From Paracoccus sp. JM45 (lineage in GTDB: Bacteria; Pseudomonadota; Alphaproteobacteria; Rhodobacterales; Rhodobacteraceae), in contig NZ_QQVY01000003.1 in NCBI RefSeq assembly GCF_003590715.1, positions 310,001 through 374,000 on the forward strand: 64,000 nt of DNA, read 5' to 3'. A program made the position numbers and the translations under genes. Below are positions 38,912 to 48,124 of this stretch, in pieces (position 1 is the stretch's first letter; each line of letters begins with the position of its first letter). Below the pieces are notes generated by a model. The model was not told where the DNA came from and searched no databases. It saw nothing but the letters and a program-made list of their open reading frames with translations.

Positions 38912-39505
38912 ATGTACGAGATCTGCCCCGAGACCCCGGCCGACACCGCCGAGGTCGAGACCCTCTATGATCTGTGCTTTGCGCCGGGCCGGACCGCTTT
39001 GTCGTCCTATCGTTTGCGCGACGGGGTGCCGCGTGTGGGCGAATTATGCCTTGTTTTGCGCAGCGAAGGCGTGGTGACGGCGGCCATCCGGTTCTGGCCG
39101 GTGCGCGTCGCGGGCCAGCCGGTGCTGCTGTTGGGGCCGATTGCGGTGCATCCCACCGCGCAGGGCGAAGGTCTGGGTGGCCTTTTGATGCGCGACAGTC
39201 TGACCCGTGCCACGCGGCTGGGTTTTGACCGCGTTCTGCTGGTCGGGGATGCGCCTTATTATTCGCGATTCGGCTTCCAGCGGCTGGAGGGGGTGATCAT
39301 GCCGCCACCCACCAACCCCGATCGGGTTCTGGGGCTGGAACTTCGCCCCGATGCATGGGTTGATATCACAGGCGAGGTCGAGCGGGAGCCTTCGGCACCT
39401 GCGACCACGCCCGTTTATGACCGCGACGATTGCGTCGTTGTCGAACCCCCGAAAGAAGCCGGATATGACATCGCAAACCCCTCAGGTTCTTCCTCCGATC
39501 TCTGA
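38912..39505 (+). CDS. GNAT N-acetyltransferase (YhbS-like)
   Basis: A 197-residue GNAT protein. The acetyl-CoA-binding core reads LLLGPIAVHPTAQGEGLGGLLMRDSL, followed by FDRVLLVGDAPYYSRFGFQRL as in YhbS-type enzymes. The last 40 residues are acidic, variable and run past the usual end of the fold. The substrate is unknown. Its end overlaps the EcsC gene start by 41 nt in another frame. Confidence 0.85.
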   Translation: MYEICPETPADTAEVETLYDLCFAPGRTALSSYRLRDGVPRVGELCLVLRSEGVVTAAIRFWPVRVAGQPVLLLGPIAVHPTAQGEGLGGLLMRDSLTRATRLGFDRVLLVGDAPYYSRFGFQRLEGVIMPPPTNPDRVLGLELRPDAWVDITGEVEREPSAPATTPVYDRDDCVVVEPPKEAGYDIANPSGSSSDL

Positions 39506-40241
39506 CCCGTCTGTGCATGCCCAGATCGACCGTCTGGCGCAGCGATATCTGGCGACACAGGGCTTGGGAATGCAGATGATGGCCCGCCTTGGCAACGGGG
39601 CCGACGGGCTGTTGCAGCGTCTGCCGGGCTTTGTACGCAACCGTCTGGACGGGGCCACGAAGGCCGCGCTGATGCGGGCGTTTTCGGCGGCATCGGGCAG
39701 CCGTCGCATGCTGCGTGACCGTGGCGATCTGTTCAACCGCATCGTTTCGACCGCCAGCGGCGCGGCGGGGGGTGCTGCGGGTTTTGCCGGGGCCTTGGTC
39801 GAATTGCCTTTTACGGTGACGCTGCTGTTGCGGGCGATGCTGGATATTGCCGCCGAACACGGTCTGGACCCCGACAGTGAGGAGGTCCGGTTGGAGTGTT
39901 TGCGGATATTTGCAGCCGCAGGACCGATGCCCGCCGACGACCAGACCGATCTGGGCCTGCTGGCCGCGCGTTTGTCGGTCAGCGGTCAGACGGTGCAGGG
40001 GTTGATCAGCAAGGTCGCGCCGCGCCTGTCGATTTCTTTGGGCCAGAAAATGGCAGCGCAGGTCGCGCCGGTCTTTGGCGCGGTGATCGGCGGGTCGATT
40101 AACTTTATCTTTGCGCGGTACTATCAGGAATTATCCCGCGTGCATTTCGGCCTGATGCGGCTGTCGCATGAAACGGGCATTCCAACCGAAGCCCTGACCG
40201 AGGCGTTGCGTCTGTCGGTCAACCGTCAGGACAAATCCTGA
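39465..40241 (+). CDS. EcsC-family protein
   Basis: A 258-residue protein with the EcsC domain: two glycine/alanine-rich hydrophobic stretches (SGAAGGAAGFAGALVELPFTVTLL at about residues 95-120 and APVFGAVIGGSINFIFARYYQ near 205-225) that may associate with membranes. The function of the family is not established. The ATG at 39465 lies inside the preceding acetyltransferase gene (41-nt overlap). It converges with the helicase gene, overlapping by 16 nt. Confidence 0.82.
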   Translation: MTSQTPQVLPPISDPSVHAQIDRLAQRYLATQGLGMQMMARLGNGADGLLQRLPGFVRNRLDGATKAALMRAFSAASGSRRMLRDRGDLFNRIVSTASGAAGGAAGFAGALVELPFTVTLLLRAMLDIAAEHGLDPDSEEVRLECLRIFAAAGPMPADDQTDLGLLAARLSVSGQTVQGLISKVAPRLSISLGQKMAAQVAPVFGAVIGGSINFIFARYYQELSRVHFGLMRLSHETGIPTEALTEALRLSVNRQDKS

Positions 40242-41770
40242 TCGTCCTGCACATCCAGTGACAAAGGCGCTGCTTTCGCGACCAGATCGTCGATGGATAA
40301 CGGACCCGCCGGACGCGCCAGACGTGCCTTGGTGATCCAGAACAGCCGTTCCTGCGCGCGTGTGATGGCCACATAGGTCAGGCGCTTCCACAAGGGGACA
40401 CCAGCCTCGGACCGGTTCGACCATGCAGCGGCGCTGATGTCGGGGCCAAAGACCTGCACCTGCGGCCACTGGCTGCCCTGTGCCTTATGCACCGTGACCG
40501 CCGCGCCGTGCAGGAAGGCAGACCCCATACGGGCGGCATAGGGGATGAAGGGTTCTTCGTGATCAGGCATCTCGATCTTGACGATGGATGCGGCGGAAAG
40601 ACGCGGGTCTTCGGCCCCGATGACGTGCAGCCGCGAAAAGCCCGGTTTGCGGCCCGGTCCCAGATAGACGACCTGCGCGCCCTTGATCAGGCCGCGCGCC
40701 TCAAGGTCGATACGTTTTTTGCGGTGCTTCAGGGGCAGTTCCAGCCCGTCGCAGATCAGCGGTTCGCCCGGCATCAGTGCATCGCCGGGGGCACCAAAGG
40801 CGGTGCGGAAGGCATGGATCAACCGGATGCGCGTGGCATTGCGCCAGACCAGCACGGGGCTGCGCGCCATCAGGTCGCTTTCCACGCGTTCCGCCCAGAC
40901 CACGCGGTCATCCTTACGGGCGGCAGAGCGGATCATGCTTTCGAAATCTTCGAAGTTCAGTTCGGGGTCGGCCAGTGCATGGGCCAAATCAAGGATCGGG
41001 CTGTCATCGGCCTGCCGGTGGATGCGGTTCAGATACAGGCGTTGCGGTGCGGCCAGCTTGTCAAAGACCATTTCCCCCGATTGACCGACGGGGGCCAACT
41101 GGGCCGGATCACCGAACAGGATCAGGATCGGAAAAATCTCGCGCAGATCCTCGAATTGTTTTTCGTCCAGCATCGAGGCTTCGTCGATCAGTCCGACATC
41201 CAGACCATCCTCGCGCCGTTTCCAGCCTTGGATGAAGTCGGACCCACGCAGCCCTGCGGTCGCCAAAGCCCCGGGGATGGATGTATGGACATCATAGAAG
41301 GCTTTGGCCTTATCCAGCGCGGTATCCGAAAGCTCCTCGATCACGGGGCGTTCACCGGTGCCGGTCAACCATTCGGCGATCTTTTCGTATTCAGGGTCAT
41401 AGACCGGCGTATAGAGAATGCGGTGAATGGTCGTCGCCGGAACACCGCGCATCCGCAGCACAAATGCCGCCTTATTGGTAGGGGCCAGAATCGCTACGCT
41501 GCGGCGGTCCTTGCGTCGGCGGCCTTCGTAATCGGGGCTGATCAGTTCGACGCCGGATTCCAGCAGCGCCTTGGTGATCTGCGACAGCATCAGCGTCTTG
41601 CCGGACCCCGCCTTGCCGATCACGGCCATGACGCGGCCCTTACCCTGTTCGGGGGGGTGCACCTCCTCGGCGATGATGTCGATACCGGCGGCGCCAAAGG
41701 TTGCGGCCAACGCATCCCATGCGTCGGCCTGATCAGGCGAAAGGGTCGGGGCAGGTGCTGGGACGTTCAT
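40226..41770 (-). CDS. RecD-like superfamily 1 DNA helicase
   Basis: A 514-residue standalone SF1 helicase. Motif I is GKAGSGKT, Ia is ILAPTNKAAFVLRMRG, II is VGLIDEASML, III is ILFGDPAQLAPV, V is AVTVHKAQGSQWPQV and VI is YVAITRAQERLFW, the UvrD_C_2 ending of RecD-type enzymes. There is no RecB or RecC neighbour and no nuclease domain, so it is not RecD proper. It probably acts in repair or processing of DNA ends with unknown partners. Confidence 0.85.
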   Translation of the reverse strand: MNVPAPAPTLSPDQADAWDALAATFGAAGIDIIAEEVHPPEQGKGRVMAVIGKAGSGKTLMLSQITKALLESGVELISPDYEGRRRKDRRSVAILAPTNKAAFVLRMRGVPATTIHRILYTPVYDPEYEKIAEWLTGTGERPVIEELSDTALDKAKAFYDVHTSIPGALATAGLRGSDFIQGWKRREDGLDVGLIDEASMLDEKQFEDLREIFPILILFGDPAQLAPVGQSGEMVFDKLAAPQRLYLNRIHRQADDSPILDLAHALADPELNFEDFESMIRSAARKDDRVVWAERVESDLMARSPVLVWRNATRIRLIHAFRTAFGAPGDALMPGEPLICDGLELPLKHRKKRIDLEARGLIKGAQVVYLGPGRKPGFSRLHVIGAEDPRLSAASIVKIEMPDHEEPFIPYAARMGSAFLHGAAVTVHKAQGSQWPQVQVFGPDISAAAWSNRSEAGVPLWKRLTYVAITRAQERLFWITKARLARPAGPLSIDDLVAKAAPLSLDVQDDQDLS

Positions 41771-41834
41771 GCATCCCCATTATCCTGCCTTGCAGGAAAA
41801 GCGAAGCGCTGCCGCGATTTTCATGACGTCAGTC

Positions 41835-41858
41835 GCGGTCCCCTGTGACGGGGACCGC
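41835..41858 (-). terminator. Hairpin downstream of ccr
   Basis: GCGGTCCCC (41835-41843) and GGGGACCGC (41850-41858) pair perfectly around TGTGAC, 6 bp past the ccr stop on the minus strand. No T run follows, so it is a terminator of the GC-hairpin type or an mRNA-stabilising end. Confidence 0.6.
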
Positions 41859-41863
41859 CGTAT

Positions 41864-43153
41864 TTAGGGGTGGCCGCTGTCCAGCGCATCACCGAAGGTC
41901 CGCAGGCCGGTGCGGGGGGATTGGACCAGCACGGACATATTGCCCGGCTTATGTTCATTGCGGAACATTTTCATATGGGCGGCGGGAACATCGGCCCATG
42001 GAAAAACCTCGGACATGCAGGGGTCCAGTCGGCGTTCCAGCATCAGCTTGTTCGCCGCACTTGCCTGTTTCAAATGCGCGAAATGGCTGCCTTGCACGCG
42101 CTTTTGGTGCATCCACAAATAACGCACGTCAAAGGTGCAGTTAAAGCCGGTGGTGCCCGCGCAGATGACGATCATGCCGCCCTTTTTGCAAACCAGCGTG
42201 CTGACGGGGAAGGTCGCTTCACCAGGGTGTTCAAAGACGATATCGACGTTATTGCCCTTACCGGTGATGTCCCAGATGGCCTTGCCGAACCTGCGCGCCT
42301 CGGTAAACCATTCCTTGTATTCAGGGGTGTTCACCTTGGGCAGCTGGCCCCAGCATTTGAAGTCCTTGCGGTTGATAACGCCCTTGGCCCCAAGGCCCAT
42401 GACGAAGTCGCGCTTGTCCTCATCGGATATGACGCCGATGGCGTTGCCGCCCGCCGCATTGATCAGCTGGATCGCATAAGACCCCAAACCACCCGAGGCC
42501 CCCCAGACCAGCACGTTCATGCCGGGCTTCAATTCATGGGGTTCATGGCCGAACAGCATCCGGTATGCGGTAGCAAGGGTCAGGGTATAGCATGCCGATT
42601 CTTCCCACGTCAGGTGGCGGGGGCGCAGCATCAGCTGTTGCGATTGCACGCGGGTGAATTGGGCGAAACTGCCGTCGGGGGTTTCATAGCCCCAAATGCG
42701 TTGGGTGGTCGAAAACATCGGGTCGCCACCGTTGCATTCCTCGTCATCGCCATCATCCTGATTGCAATGGACCACGACCTCGTCGCCGATTTTCCAGCGT
42801 TTGACCTTGTCACCGACCGCCCAGACAATCCCCGAAGCATCCGATCCCGCGATGTGATAGGGCGCATTATGTCCGTCAAAGGGGCTGATGGGCTGACCCA
42901 GACCGGCCCAGATACCGTTGTAATTGACACCCGCCGCCATCACCATGACCAGCACTTCGTTGCTGTCGATGCTTGGCGTTTTCACGACTTCCAATTGCAT
43001 GGCGGTATCGGGTTCGCCGTGACGTTCACGGCGGATGGCCCAAGCGTGCATTTTCGCAGGCACATGACCCAATGGCGGCATTTCACCGACGGCATAAAGG
43101 TCCTTTACGGGGGCATCGTAAGGGGCGATCGGGGTCGGTGCGTCGAGGGCCAT
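41864..43153 (-). CDS. ccr: Crotonyl-CoA carboxylase/reductase
   Basis: Ccr reductively carboxylates crotonyl-CoA to ethylmalonyl-CoA with NADPH and CO2, the key step of the ethylmalonyl-CoA pathway for acetyl-CoA assimilation. The 429-residue MDR-family protein has YNGIWAGLGQPISPFDGHNAPYHIAGSDASG, the cofactor loop VWGASGGLGSYAIQL, and IVFEHPGEATFP, closely like Rhodobacter Ccr. The start MALDAP (43153) follows GGAG at six bases; an adjacent ATG (43156) is possible. It is divergent from ecm. Confidence 0.95.
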   Translation of the reverse strand: MALDAPTPIAPYDAPVKDLYAVGEMPPLGHVPAKMHAWAIRRERHGEPDTAMQLEVVKTPSIDSNEVLVMVMAAGVNYNGIWAGLGQPISPFDGHNAPYHIAGSDASGIVWAVGDKVKRWKIGDEVVVHCNQDDGDDEECNGGDPMFSTTQRIWGYETPDGSFAQFTRVQSQQLMLRPRHLTWEESACYTLTLATAYRMLFGHEPHELKPGMNVLVWGASGGLGSYAIQLINAAGGNAIGVISDEDKRDFVMGLGAKGVINRKDFKCWGQLPKVNTPEYKEWFTEARRFGKAIWDITGKGNNVDIVFEHPGEATFPVSTLVCKKGGMIVICAGTTGFNCTFDVRYLWMHQKRVQGSHFAHLKQASAANKLMLERRLDPCMSEVFPWADVPAAHMKMFRNEHKPGNMSVLVQSPRTGLRTFGDALDSGHP

Positions 43154-43242
43154 CATACTCTCCTTCCATATGCCGCAGCGCAGAATCGCTGGGGCCAACT
43201 TGACCTGTTCTAGGACATTTGGCGTAATAATTCAAATATCAT

Positions 43243-43270
43243 TGCAAAATATTGGTAATATTGTTTCGCA
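43243..43270. promoter_or_regulatory. AT-rich palindromic block between ccr and ecm
   Basis: TTGCAAAATATT and AATATTGTTTCGCA flank GGT; the central AATATT (43248-43253) and AATATT (43257-43262) are perfectly symmetrical. RamB-type short-chain fatty acyl-CoA regulators control ccr in Paracoccus and, in actinobacteria, bind TTTGCAAA-like sites. The position between two pathway genes suits a shared operator, but no regulator gene is near. Confidence 0.35.
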
Positions 43271-43300
43271 TAGAAAGTTGAACTGCCGCGGTGCAGCGAA

Positions 43301-43327
43301 TTGACGCAGCATTTTTATGTCTATAAG
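43301..43327 (+). promoter_or_regulatory. Candidate ecm promoter
   Basis: TTGACG (43301-43306) is followed after 15 bp by TATAAG (43322-43327), or after 17 bp by TAAGTG. The ecm ATG lies 37 bp further on with a GAGGAT ribosome binding site. Confidence 0.4.
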
Positions 43328-43363
43328 TGATTATATATAGAAACATTGTTGCGAGGATAAGTA

Positions 43364-45316
43364 ATGGCCCAGAAGGACAAGCCTTGGCTGTTTCGCACCT
43401 ATGCGGGCCATTCCACGGCTGCAAAATCGAACGCGCTTTACCGGACCAATCTTTCAAAGGGTCAGACAGGACTGTCCGTAGCCTTCGATCTGCCCACCCA
43501 GACGGGCTATGACAGCGATCACGTTCTGGCGCAGGGCGAGGTGGGCAAGGTCGGCGTGCCGGTCTGTCATCTGGGCGATATGCGGGCGTTATTCGACCAG
43601 ATCCCGTTGGATCAGATGAACACCTCGATGACGATCAATGCGACCGCGCCTTGGCTTTTGTCGCTGTATATCGCTGCCGCGCAGGAACAGGGGGCTGATG
43701 TGGCTGCCCTGCAGGGCACGGTGCAGAACGATTTGATCAAGGAATACCTGTCGCGCGGCACCTATATCTGCCCGCCGAAGCCGTCGCTGGCGATGATCAC
43801 GGATGTCGCGGCCTATACCCGCGAACACCTGCCCAAATGGAACCCGATGAACGTCTGTTCATATCACCTGCAAGAGGCCGGGGCGACGCCCGAACAGGAA
43901 CTGGCCTATGCTTTGGCAACGGCTGTGGCCGTGCTAGACGACCTGAAGGGTAAGGTGCCCGCTGATGATTTCCCTGCGATGGTCGGGCGCATCAGCTTCT
44001 TTGTGAACGCGGGCATCCGCTTTGTGACCGAGCTGTGCAAGATGCGCGCCTTCACCGAGCTGTGGGACGCAATCACGCAGGAACGTTACGGCATCACCGA
44101 TCCGAAATACCGGCGTTTCCGCTATGGCGTGCAGGTCAACAGCCTTGGGCTGACCGAACAGCAGCCGGAAAACAACGTCTATCGTATCCTTTTGGAAACG
44201 CTGGCAGTAACGCTGTCGAAGAATGCGCGGGCGCGGGCGGTGCAACTGCCTGCTTGGAACGAGGCTTTGGGCCTTCCGCGCCCGTGGGACCAGCAATGGT
44301 CGCTGCGGATGCAGCAGATTCTGGCCTATGAAACCGATCTGCTGGAATTCGGGGATCTGTTCGACGGCAATCCGGTGATCGATGCCAAGGTGGCCGAGCT
44401 GAAATCGGGCGCGCGGGCCGAGCTGGATCTGCTGGACCAGATGGGCGGGGCAATTGCAGCCATCGACTATATGAAGTCGCGGCTGGTCGAATCGAATGCG
44501 GCACGACTTGGCAAGATCGAGACGAACGAGACCATCGTCGTCGGCGTGAACCGCTGGCAACAGGCCGAGCCATCGCCTCTGACGGCGGGTGATGGGGGCA
44601 TTATGGTTGTCGATCCGGCGGTTGAACAGGACCAGATTGCACGGTTGCAGGACTGGCGTGCGGGTCGTGATGCAGCAGCGGTCGCAGCGGCGCTGGATGC
44701 CCTGCGGGCTGATGCCGCGGCGGGTCGCAATGTGATGCCAGCCTCGATTGTCGCGGCGCGGGCGGGGGTGACGACCGGTGAATGGGCAGGTGTCATGCGG
44801 CAGGTCCACGGTGAATATCGCGGCCCAACCGGCGTCTCGGCCAATCCGTCCAACCAGACCGAAGGGTTACAGGACATCCGCGAGGCGGTGGATGCCGTCA
44901 GCCATCGTCTGGGGCGGCGGTTGAAATTTCTGGTCGGAAAGCCGGGGCTGGACGGGCATTCCAACGGTGCCGAACAGATCGCTTTCCGCGCCCGAGATTG
45001 CGGCATGGATATCACCTATGAAGGCATCCGCCTGACCCCTGAACAGATCGTCACACGCGCATCCGAGGAAGATGCCCATGTCATCGGGCTGTCGATCCTG
45101 TCAGGCAGCCATCTGCCGTTGATCCGTGATGTGATGGACCGGATGCAGGGGGCTGGGCTGGGCCACGTTCCGGTGATCGTAGGCGGTATTATTCCCGACG
45201 AGGACGCGCAATCACTGTCCGAAATGGGCGTGGCGCGGGTCTATACCCCCAAGGATTTCCAGCTGAACACGATCATGCGCGACATCGTCACGCTTGTCGA
45301 ACCTGCGATGGCCTGA
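43364..45316 (+). CDS. ecm: Ethylmalonyl-CoA mutase (coenzyme B12)
   Basis: Ecm rearranges (2R)-ethylmalonyl-CoA to methylsuccinyl-CoA. The 650-residue protein has an N-terminal catalytic barrel (MAQKDKPWLFRTYAGHSTA, FDLPTQTGYDSDH) and a C-terminal B12-binding domain with the histidine ligand in GKPGLDGHSNGAEQIA, followed by GLSILSGSH and VVGGIIP-like VIVGGIIPDEDA. It is shorter than methylmalonyl-CoA mutases, and the pairing with divergent ccr decides the substrate. Confidence 0.95.
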   Translation: MAQKDKPWLFRTYAGHSTAAKSNALYRTNLSKGQTGLSVAFDLPTQTGYDSDHVLAQGEVGKVGVPVCHLGDMRALFDQIPLDQMNTSMTINATAPWLLSLYIAAAQEQGADVAALQGTVQNDLIKEYLSRGTYICPPKPSLAMITDVAAYTREHLPKWNPMNVCSYHLQEAGATPEQELAYALATAVAVLDDLKGKVPADDFPAMVGRISFFVNAGIRFVTELCKMRAFTELWDAITQERYGITDPKYRRFRYGVQVNSLGLTEQQPENNVYRILLETLAVTLSKNARARAVQLPAWNEALGLPRPWDQQWSLRMQQILAYETDLLEFGDLFDGNPVIDAKVAELKSGARAELDLLDQMGGAIAAIDYMKSRLVESNAARLGKIETNETIVVGVNRWQQAEPSPLTAGDGGIMVVDPAVEQDQIARLQDWRAGRDAAAVAAALDALRADAAAGRNVMPASIVAARAGVTTGEWAGVMRQVHGEYRGPTGVSANPSNQTEGLQDIREAVDAVSHRLGRRLKFLVGKPGLDGHSNGAEQIAFRARDCGMDITYEGIRLTPEQIVTRASEEDAHVIGLSILSGSHLPLIRDVMDRMQGAGLGHVPVIVGGIIPDEDAQSLSEMGVARVYTPKDFQLNTIMRDIVTLVEPAMA

Positions 45317-45323
45317 CATGCAA

Positions 45324-45347
45324 AACGCCGCCCCGAGGGGCGGCGTT
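45324..45347. terminator. Bidirectional terminator between ecm and rpmE
   Basis: AACGCCGCCCC (45324-45334) and GGGGCGGCGTT (45337-45347) form an 11-bp stem around GA. On the minus strand it ends GGCGTTTTG, a short T run, so it can terminate the ribosomal protein operon; on the plus strand it follows ecm. Confidence 0.8.
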
Positions 45348-45373
45348 CGTATAATGTCGCAAGGGCGGGGCAA

Positions 45374-45595
45374 TTAGAAGCCAAGACCTGCATATTTGGA
45401 TTTGAACTTCGTGACGCGGCCACCGGCATCCATAAGACGGGTAGAGCCACCGTTCCAGGCCGGGTGCGACGTGGGATCGATGTCCAGAGTCATGGTCGCA
45501 CCTTCGGTGCTCCAGGTCGAACGGGTCTGGTAGACAGTCCCGTCGGTCATTTTGACCTCGATCATGTGATAATCGGGATGGATTTCGTTTTTCAT
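45374..45595 (-). CDS. rpmE: 50S ribosomal protein L31
   Basis: L31 bridges the two ribosomal subunits. The 73-residue protein starts [20 protein letters not shown] and includes STWSTEG and [12 protein letters not shown]. The CxxC pairs of zinc-binding L31 are absent, so this is the zinc-independent form. It lies 14 bp after rplS at the end of the operon. Confidence 0.96.
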   Translation of the reverse strand: MKNEIHPDYHMIEVKMTDGTVYQTRSTWSTEGATMTLDIDPTSHPAWNGGSTRLMDAGGRVTKFKSKYAGLGF

Positions 45596-45609
45596 CTCGT
45601 GACCTCGGT

Positions 45610-45993
45610 TCAGGCTTTCGCGTCGGTTTTGGGGCGGTAGTTGGTTTTCTCGACGATACGTGCCGATTTACCACGACGGTCGCGCAGATAGTACAGCTTG
45701 GCGCGACGGACTTTACCGCGACGGACAACTTCGATCGAATCGATGTTGGTCGAGTACAGCGGGAACACACGTTCCACGCCTTCACCGAAGCTGATCTTAC
45801 GCACGGTAAAGCTGGCTGCGATGGTGCTGCCGCCCTTGCGCGAGATGCAGACGCCTTCATAGTTCTGAACGCGCGAGCGGGTGCCCTCGGTCACTTTGTA
45901 GCCGACGCGAATGGTGTCGCCAGCTTTGAAGTCCGGAATATTCTTACCAAGCTCTGCGATTTGCTCGGCTTCTAGTTCTGCGATCAGATTCAT
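45610..45993 (-). CDS. rplS: 50S ribosomal protein L19
   Basis: L19 lies at the subunit interface. The 127-residue protein reads [22 protein letters not shown], then [17 protein letters not shown] and [39 protein letters not shown] with the family core. The C-terminus YRPKTDAKA is a short basic extension. It follows trmD by 5 bp in the classic rpsP-rimM-trmD-rplS order. Confidence 0.97.
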   Translation of the reverse strand: MNLIAELEAEQIAELGKNIPDFKAGDTIRVGYKVTEGTRSRVQNYEGVCISRKGGSTIAASFTVRKISFGEGVERVFPLYSTNIDSIEVVRRGKVRRAKLYYLRDRRGKSARIVEKTNYRPKTDAKA

Positions 45994-45998
45994 CGCTG

Positions 45999-46865
45999 CT
46001 AATCCTTATCATGCTCGCGGTGTTTCCGCGATTGGTCTGATGCGCCCGAGCGCTGTCGGTCCTTTGTCGGGTCCACACGCGTGTCCGCATATGCCCGCCA
46101 CAGATCGGGGCGACGTTCTTTTGTTAGCCGTTCGGCTTCAGTGGCACGCCAGTCAGCGATGGCCGCGTGATTTCCCGACAACAGGATGTCAGGGATCTGG
46201 CGGTCGTCCCAAATAGCGGGCTTCGTGAACTGGGGGTGTTCCAGAAGACCCCGATTGCCGACAGAAAAGGATTCCTCGGCCAGCGAATCCTGATTCCCCA
46301 GTACGCGCGGTATAAGCCGGACTGTCGTGTCGATCAAGACCTGAGCGGCGATCTCTCCTCCGGTCAGGACATAATCGCCGATACTGATCTCTTCGACGTT
46401 GTGGGCGTCCAGAACGCGCTGGTCGACGCCTTCGAAACGGCCACAGATCAGCGTGACGCCGGGGCCTTCGGCCAATTCGCGGGCGCGGGCCTGCGTCAAC
46501 GGTTTGCCACGGGGTGACATATAGATCACTGGCAGGCGCGACGCCCGACCGGCTTCCTGCAGGGCGGCGTCCATGACATCGGCGCGGATGACCATACCGG
46601 CACCGCCACCGGCGGGGGTGTCATCGACATTGCGGTGTTTACCGACGCCGAAATCACGCAGCGGGATGGTCTGTATGTTCCACAAACCTTGCGACAGCGC
46701 CTTGCCGGTCAGCGACAGGCCAAGGATGCCGGGAAACGCCTCGGGGAACAGGGTGATGACGCGGGCGGTCCACGCGCCCTGCACCTGCGGTTCGGCCATC
46801 AGTTCGCGCGGACGCAAGGTCGCGCTGATCGACAGGCGGCCATGCGATTTGGGCGGTTGTGTCAT
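45999..46865 (-). CDS. trmD: tRNA (guanine37-N1)-methyltransferase
   Basis: TrmD methylates G37 next to the anticodon and prevents frameshifting. It has a trefoil-knot SAM site in [12 protein letters not shown] and [30 protein letters not shown]. The 288-residue protein is longer than E. coli TrmD (255) through an N-terminal extension of about 30 residues before [13 protein letters not shown]; the start is supported by the ATGA overlap with rimM. An internal ATG (MAEPQ, 46799) could also serve. Confidence 0.95.
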   Translation of the reverse strand: MTQPPKSHGRLSISATLRPRELMAEPQVQGAWTARVITLFPEAFPGILGLSLTGKALSQGLWNIQTIPLRDFGVGKHRNVDDTPAGGGAGMVIRADVMDAALQEAGRASRLPVIYMSPRGKPLTQARARELAEGPGVTLICGRFEGVDQRVLDAHNVEEISIGDYVLTGGEIAAQVLIDTTVRLIPRVLGNQDSLAEESFSVGNRGLLEHPQFTKPAIWDDRQIPDILLSGNHAAIADWRATEAERLTKERRPDLWRAYADTRVDPTKDRQRSGASDQSRKHREHDKD

Positions 46866-47362
46866 TCGTCTACGCCGGGGGGATCGGCGACGATACGGCG
46901 CGCTGCCAGATCGACCGTCGGCACAACCGCTTTGGTGAACGGCAGCATCAGGATGTCGGAACCCCCAACAATTTCAAGGATATCACCGGCGCCATGGTCA
47001 TAGATGGCGCGGACACGACCCAAAGACTGGCCGCCTGTATCCACCACCTCTAGCCCGATCAGATCGGCATGATAGAATTCGTCATCGGGAAGCGAGGGCA
47101 GGGCATCGCGGGGTGCCCAAAGGGTCAGGCCTTTGAGGGCCTCGGCCTCTTCGCGGGTGGAAATACCAGTCACGCGGGCACCGATGCCACCTGTCACCGC
47201 ACGCGTCAGCGAGACATTAAAAGACCGCTTGCCATCCTCGGATGTCAGCGGCGCGTAATTTTCGATATCGGCAGGTTCGGCGCAGAAGCTTTTCAGCCGG
47301 ACTTCGCCATGGACCCCGAAGGCCCCGGCAATCGCGCCGACACAGATGCGGTCGTCAGCCAT
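46862..47362 (-). CDS. rimM: Ribosome maturation factor RimM
   Basis: RimM assists assembly of the 30S head and binds S19. The 166-residue protein starts [26 protein letters not shown] (family RimM domain) and has a C-terminal PRC-barrel ([15 protein letters not shown]). The open frame extends upstream into the gap after rpsP, but the similarity starts at this ATG. Its stop overlaps trmD by 4 nt. Confidence 0.95.
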   Translation of the reverse strand: MADDRICVGAIAGAFGVHGEVRLKSFCAEPADIENYAPLTSEDGKRSFNVSLTRAVTGGIGARVTGISTREEAEALKGLTLWAPRDALPSLPDDEFYHADLIGLEVVDTGGQSLGRVRAIYDHGAGDILEIVGGSDILMLPFTKAVVPTVDLAARRIVADPPGVDE

Positions 47363-47411
47363 TCTCAGCCTCCTGGTTGGTGTCTGGCGGGGTTGCCCCC
47401 GCCAGCAGATA

Positions 47412-47768
47412 TCACTCGGCTTCAGCCGGAGCAGCAGCTTTCGCAGCACGCTCTTCAGCACGCTTCGTTGCTTTTTTGCCGGGAACGGCTTTCTTCATGT
47501 TCTTACGCTCGGCCTTTTCCTTGACGCCGGCAGCTTCCAGGAAGCGTGCAACGCGGTCGGTCGGCTGTGCGCCCTGACCCAGCCAGTACTGGATACGCTC
47601 GATATCCATTTTGACGCGGTCTTCGCTGTCTTTGGCCAGCAGCGGGTTATAGGTGCCCAGCTTTTCCAGGAAGCGGCCGTCGCGCGGCATGCGCGAATCG
47701 GAAGCGACGATGGCATAGTGAGGGCGCTTTTTGCTGCCACCACGGGCAAGGCGGATTTTCATAGACAT
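47412..47768 (-). CDS. rpsP: 30S ribosomal protein S16
   Basis: S16 is an assembly protein of the 30S body. The 118-residue protein starts [21 protein letters not shown] and includes [14 protein letters not shown] and [20 protein letters not shown]. The lysine/alanine-rich tail of about 35 residues is longer than in E. coli (82 residues in total there) and is usual for Rhodobacterales. It is the first ribosomal gene of this operon. Confidence 0.97.
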   Translation of the reverse strand: MSMKIRLARGGSKKRPHYAIVASDSRMPRDGRFLEKLGTYNPLLAKDSEDRVKMDIERIQYWLGQGAQPTDRVARFLEAAGVKEKAERKNMKKAVPGKKATKRAEERAAKAAAPAEAE

Positions 47769-47816
47769 GGGTAGTCTCCTTGGAAAGTCTTTGACGCTTG
47801 GCGGATCGCCTTGGCG

Positions 47817-48122
47817 TCAGGGTTGCAGTTGTTCGTGGTGCCGGATGACTTCGGCGATCACGAAATTCAGGAATTTACGCGCGAATTCCGGGTTCAGATC
47901 GGCCTCGCGCGCGAGGCGTTCCAACCGCTCGATCTGTTGCGCTTCGCGCGTCGGATCCGAGGGAGGAAGGTCGTGTTCGGCTTTGAGTTTGCCGACGGAT
48001 TGGGTGTGCTTGAACCTTTCGGCAAGCGTATAGACCAGAATGGCGTCCAGACGGTCGATACTGGCGCGATGTTCGGCCAGAATTTCGGCGGCGCGCAGGG
48101 CCTGTTCGGGTGTATCGGTCAT
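47817..48122 (-). CDS. AroQ-class chorismate mutase
   Basis: A 101-residue helical protein with the AroQ pattern: LAEHRASIDRLDAILVYTLAERFKHTQSVGKLKAEHDLPPSDPTREAQQIERL, containing the Arg, Lys and Gln positions expected for chorismate binding. It would supply prephenate for phenylalanine and tyrosine. It sits between ffh and rpsP. ATG 48122 is chosen; a GTG at 48128 overlaps the ffh stop (GTGA) and would couple the genes. It is the second AroQ-like gene of the window. Confidence 0.85.
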   Translation of the reverse strand: MTDTPEQALRAAEILAEHRASIDRLDAILVYTLAERFKHTQSVGKLKAEHDLPPSDPTREAQQIERLERLAREADLNPEFARKFLNFVIAEVIRHHEQLQP

Positions 48123-48124
48123 GG

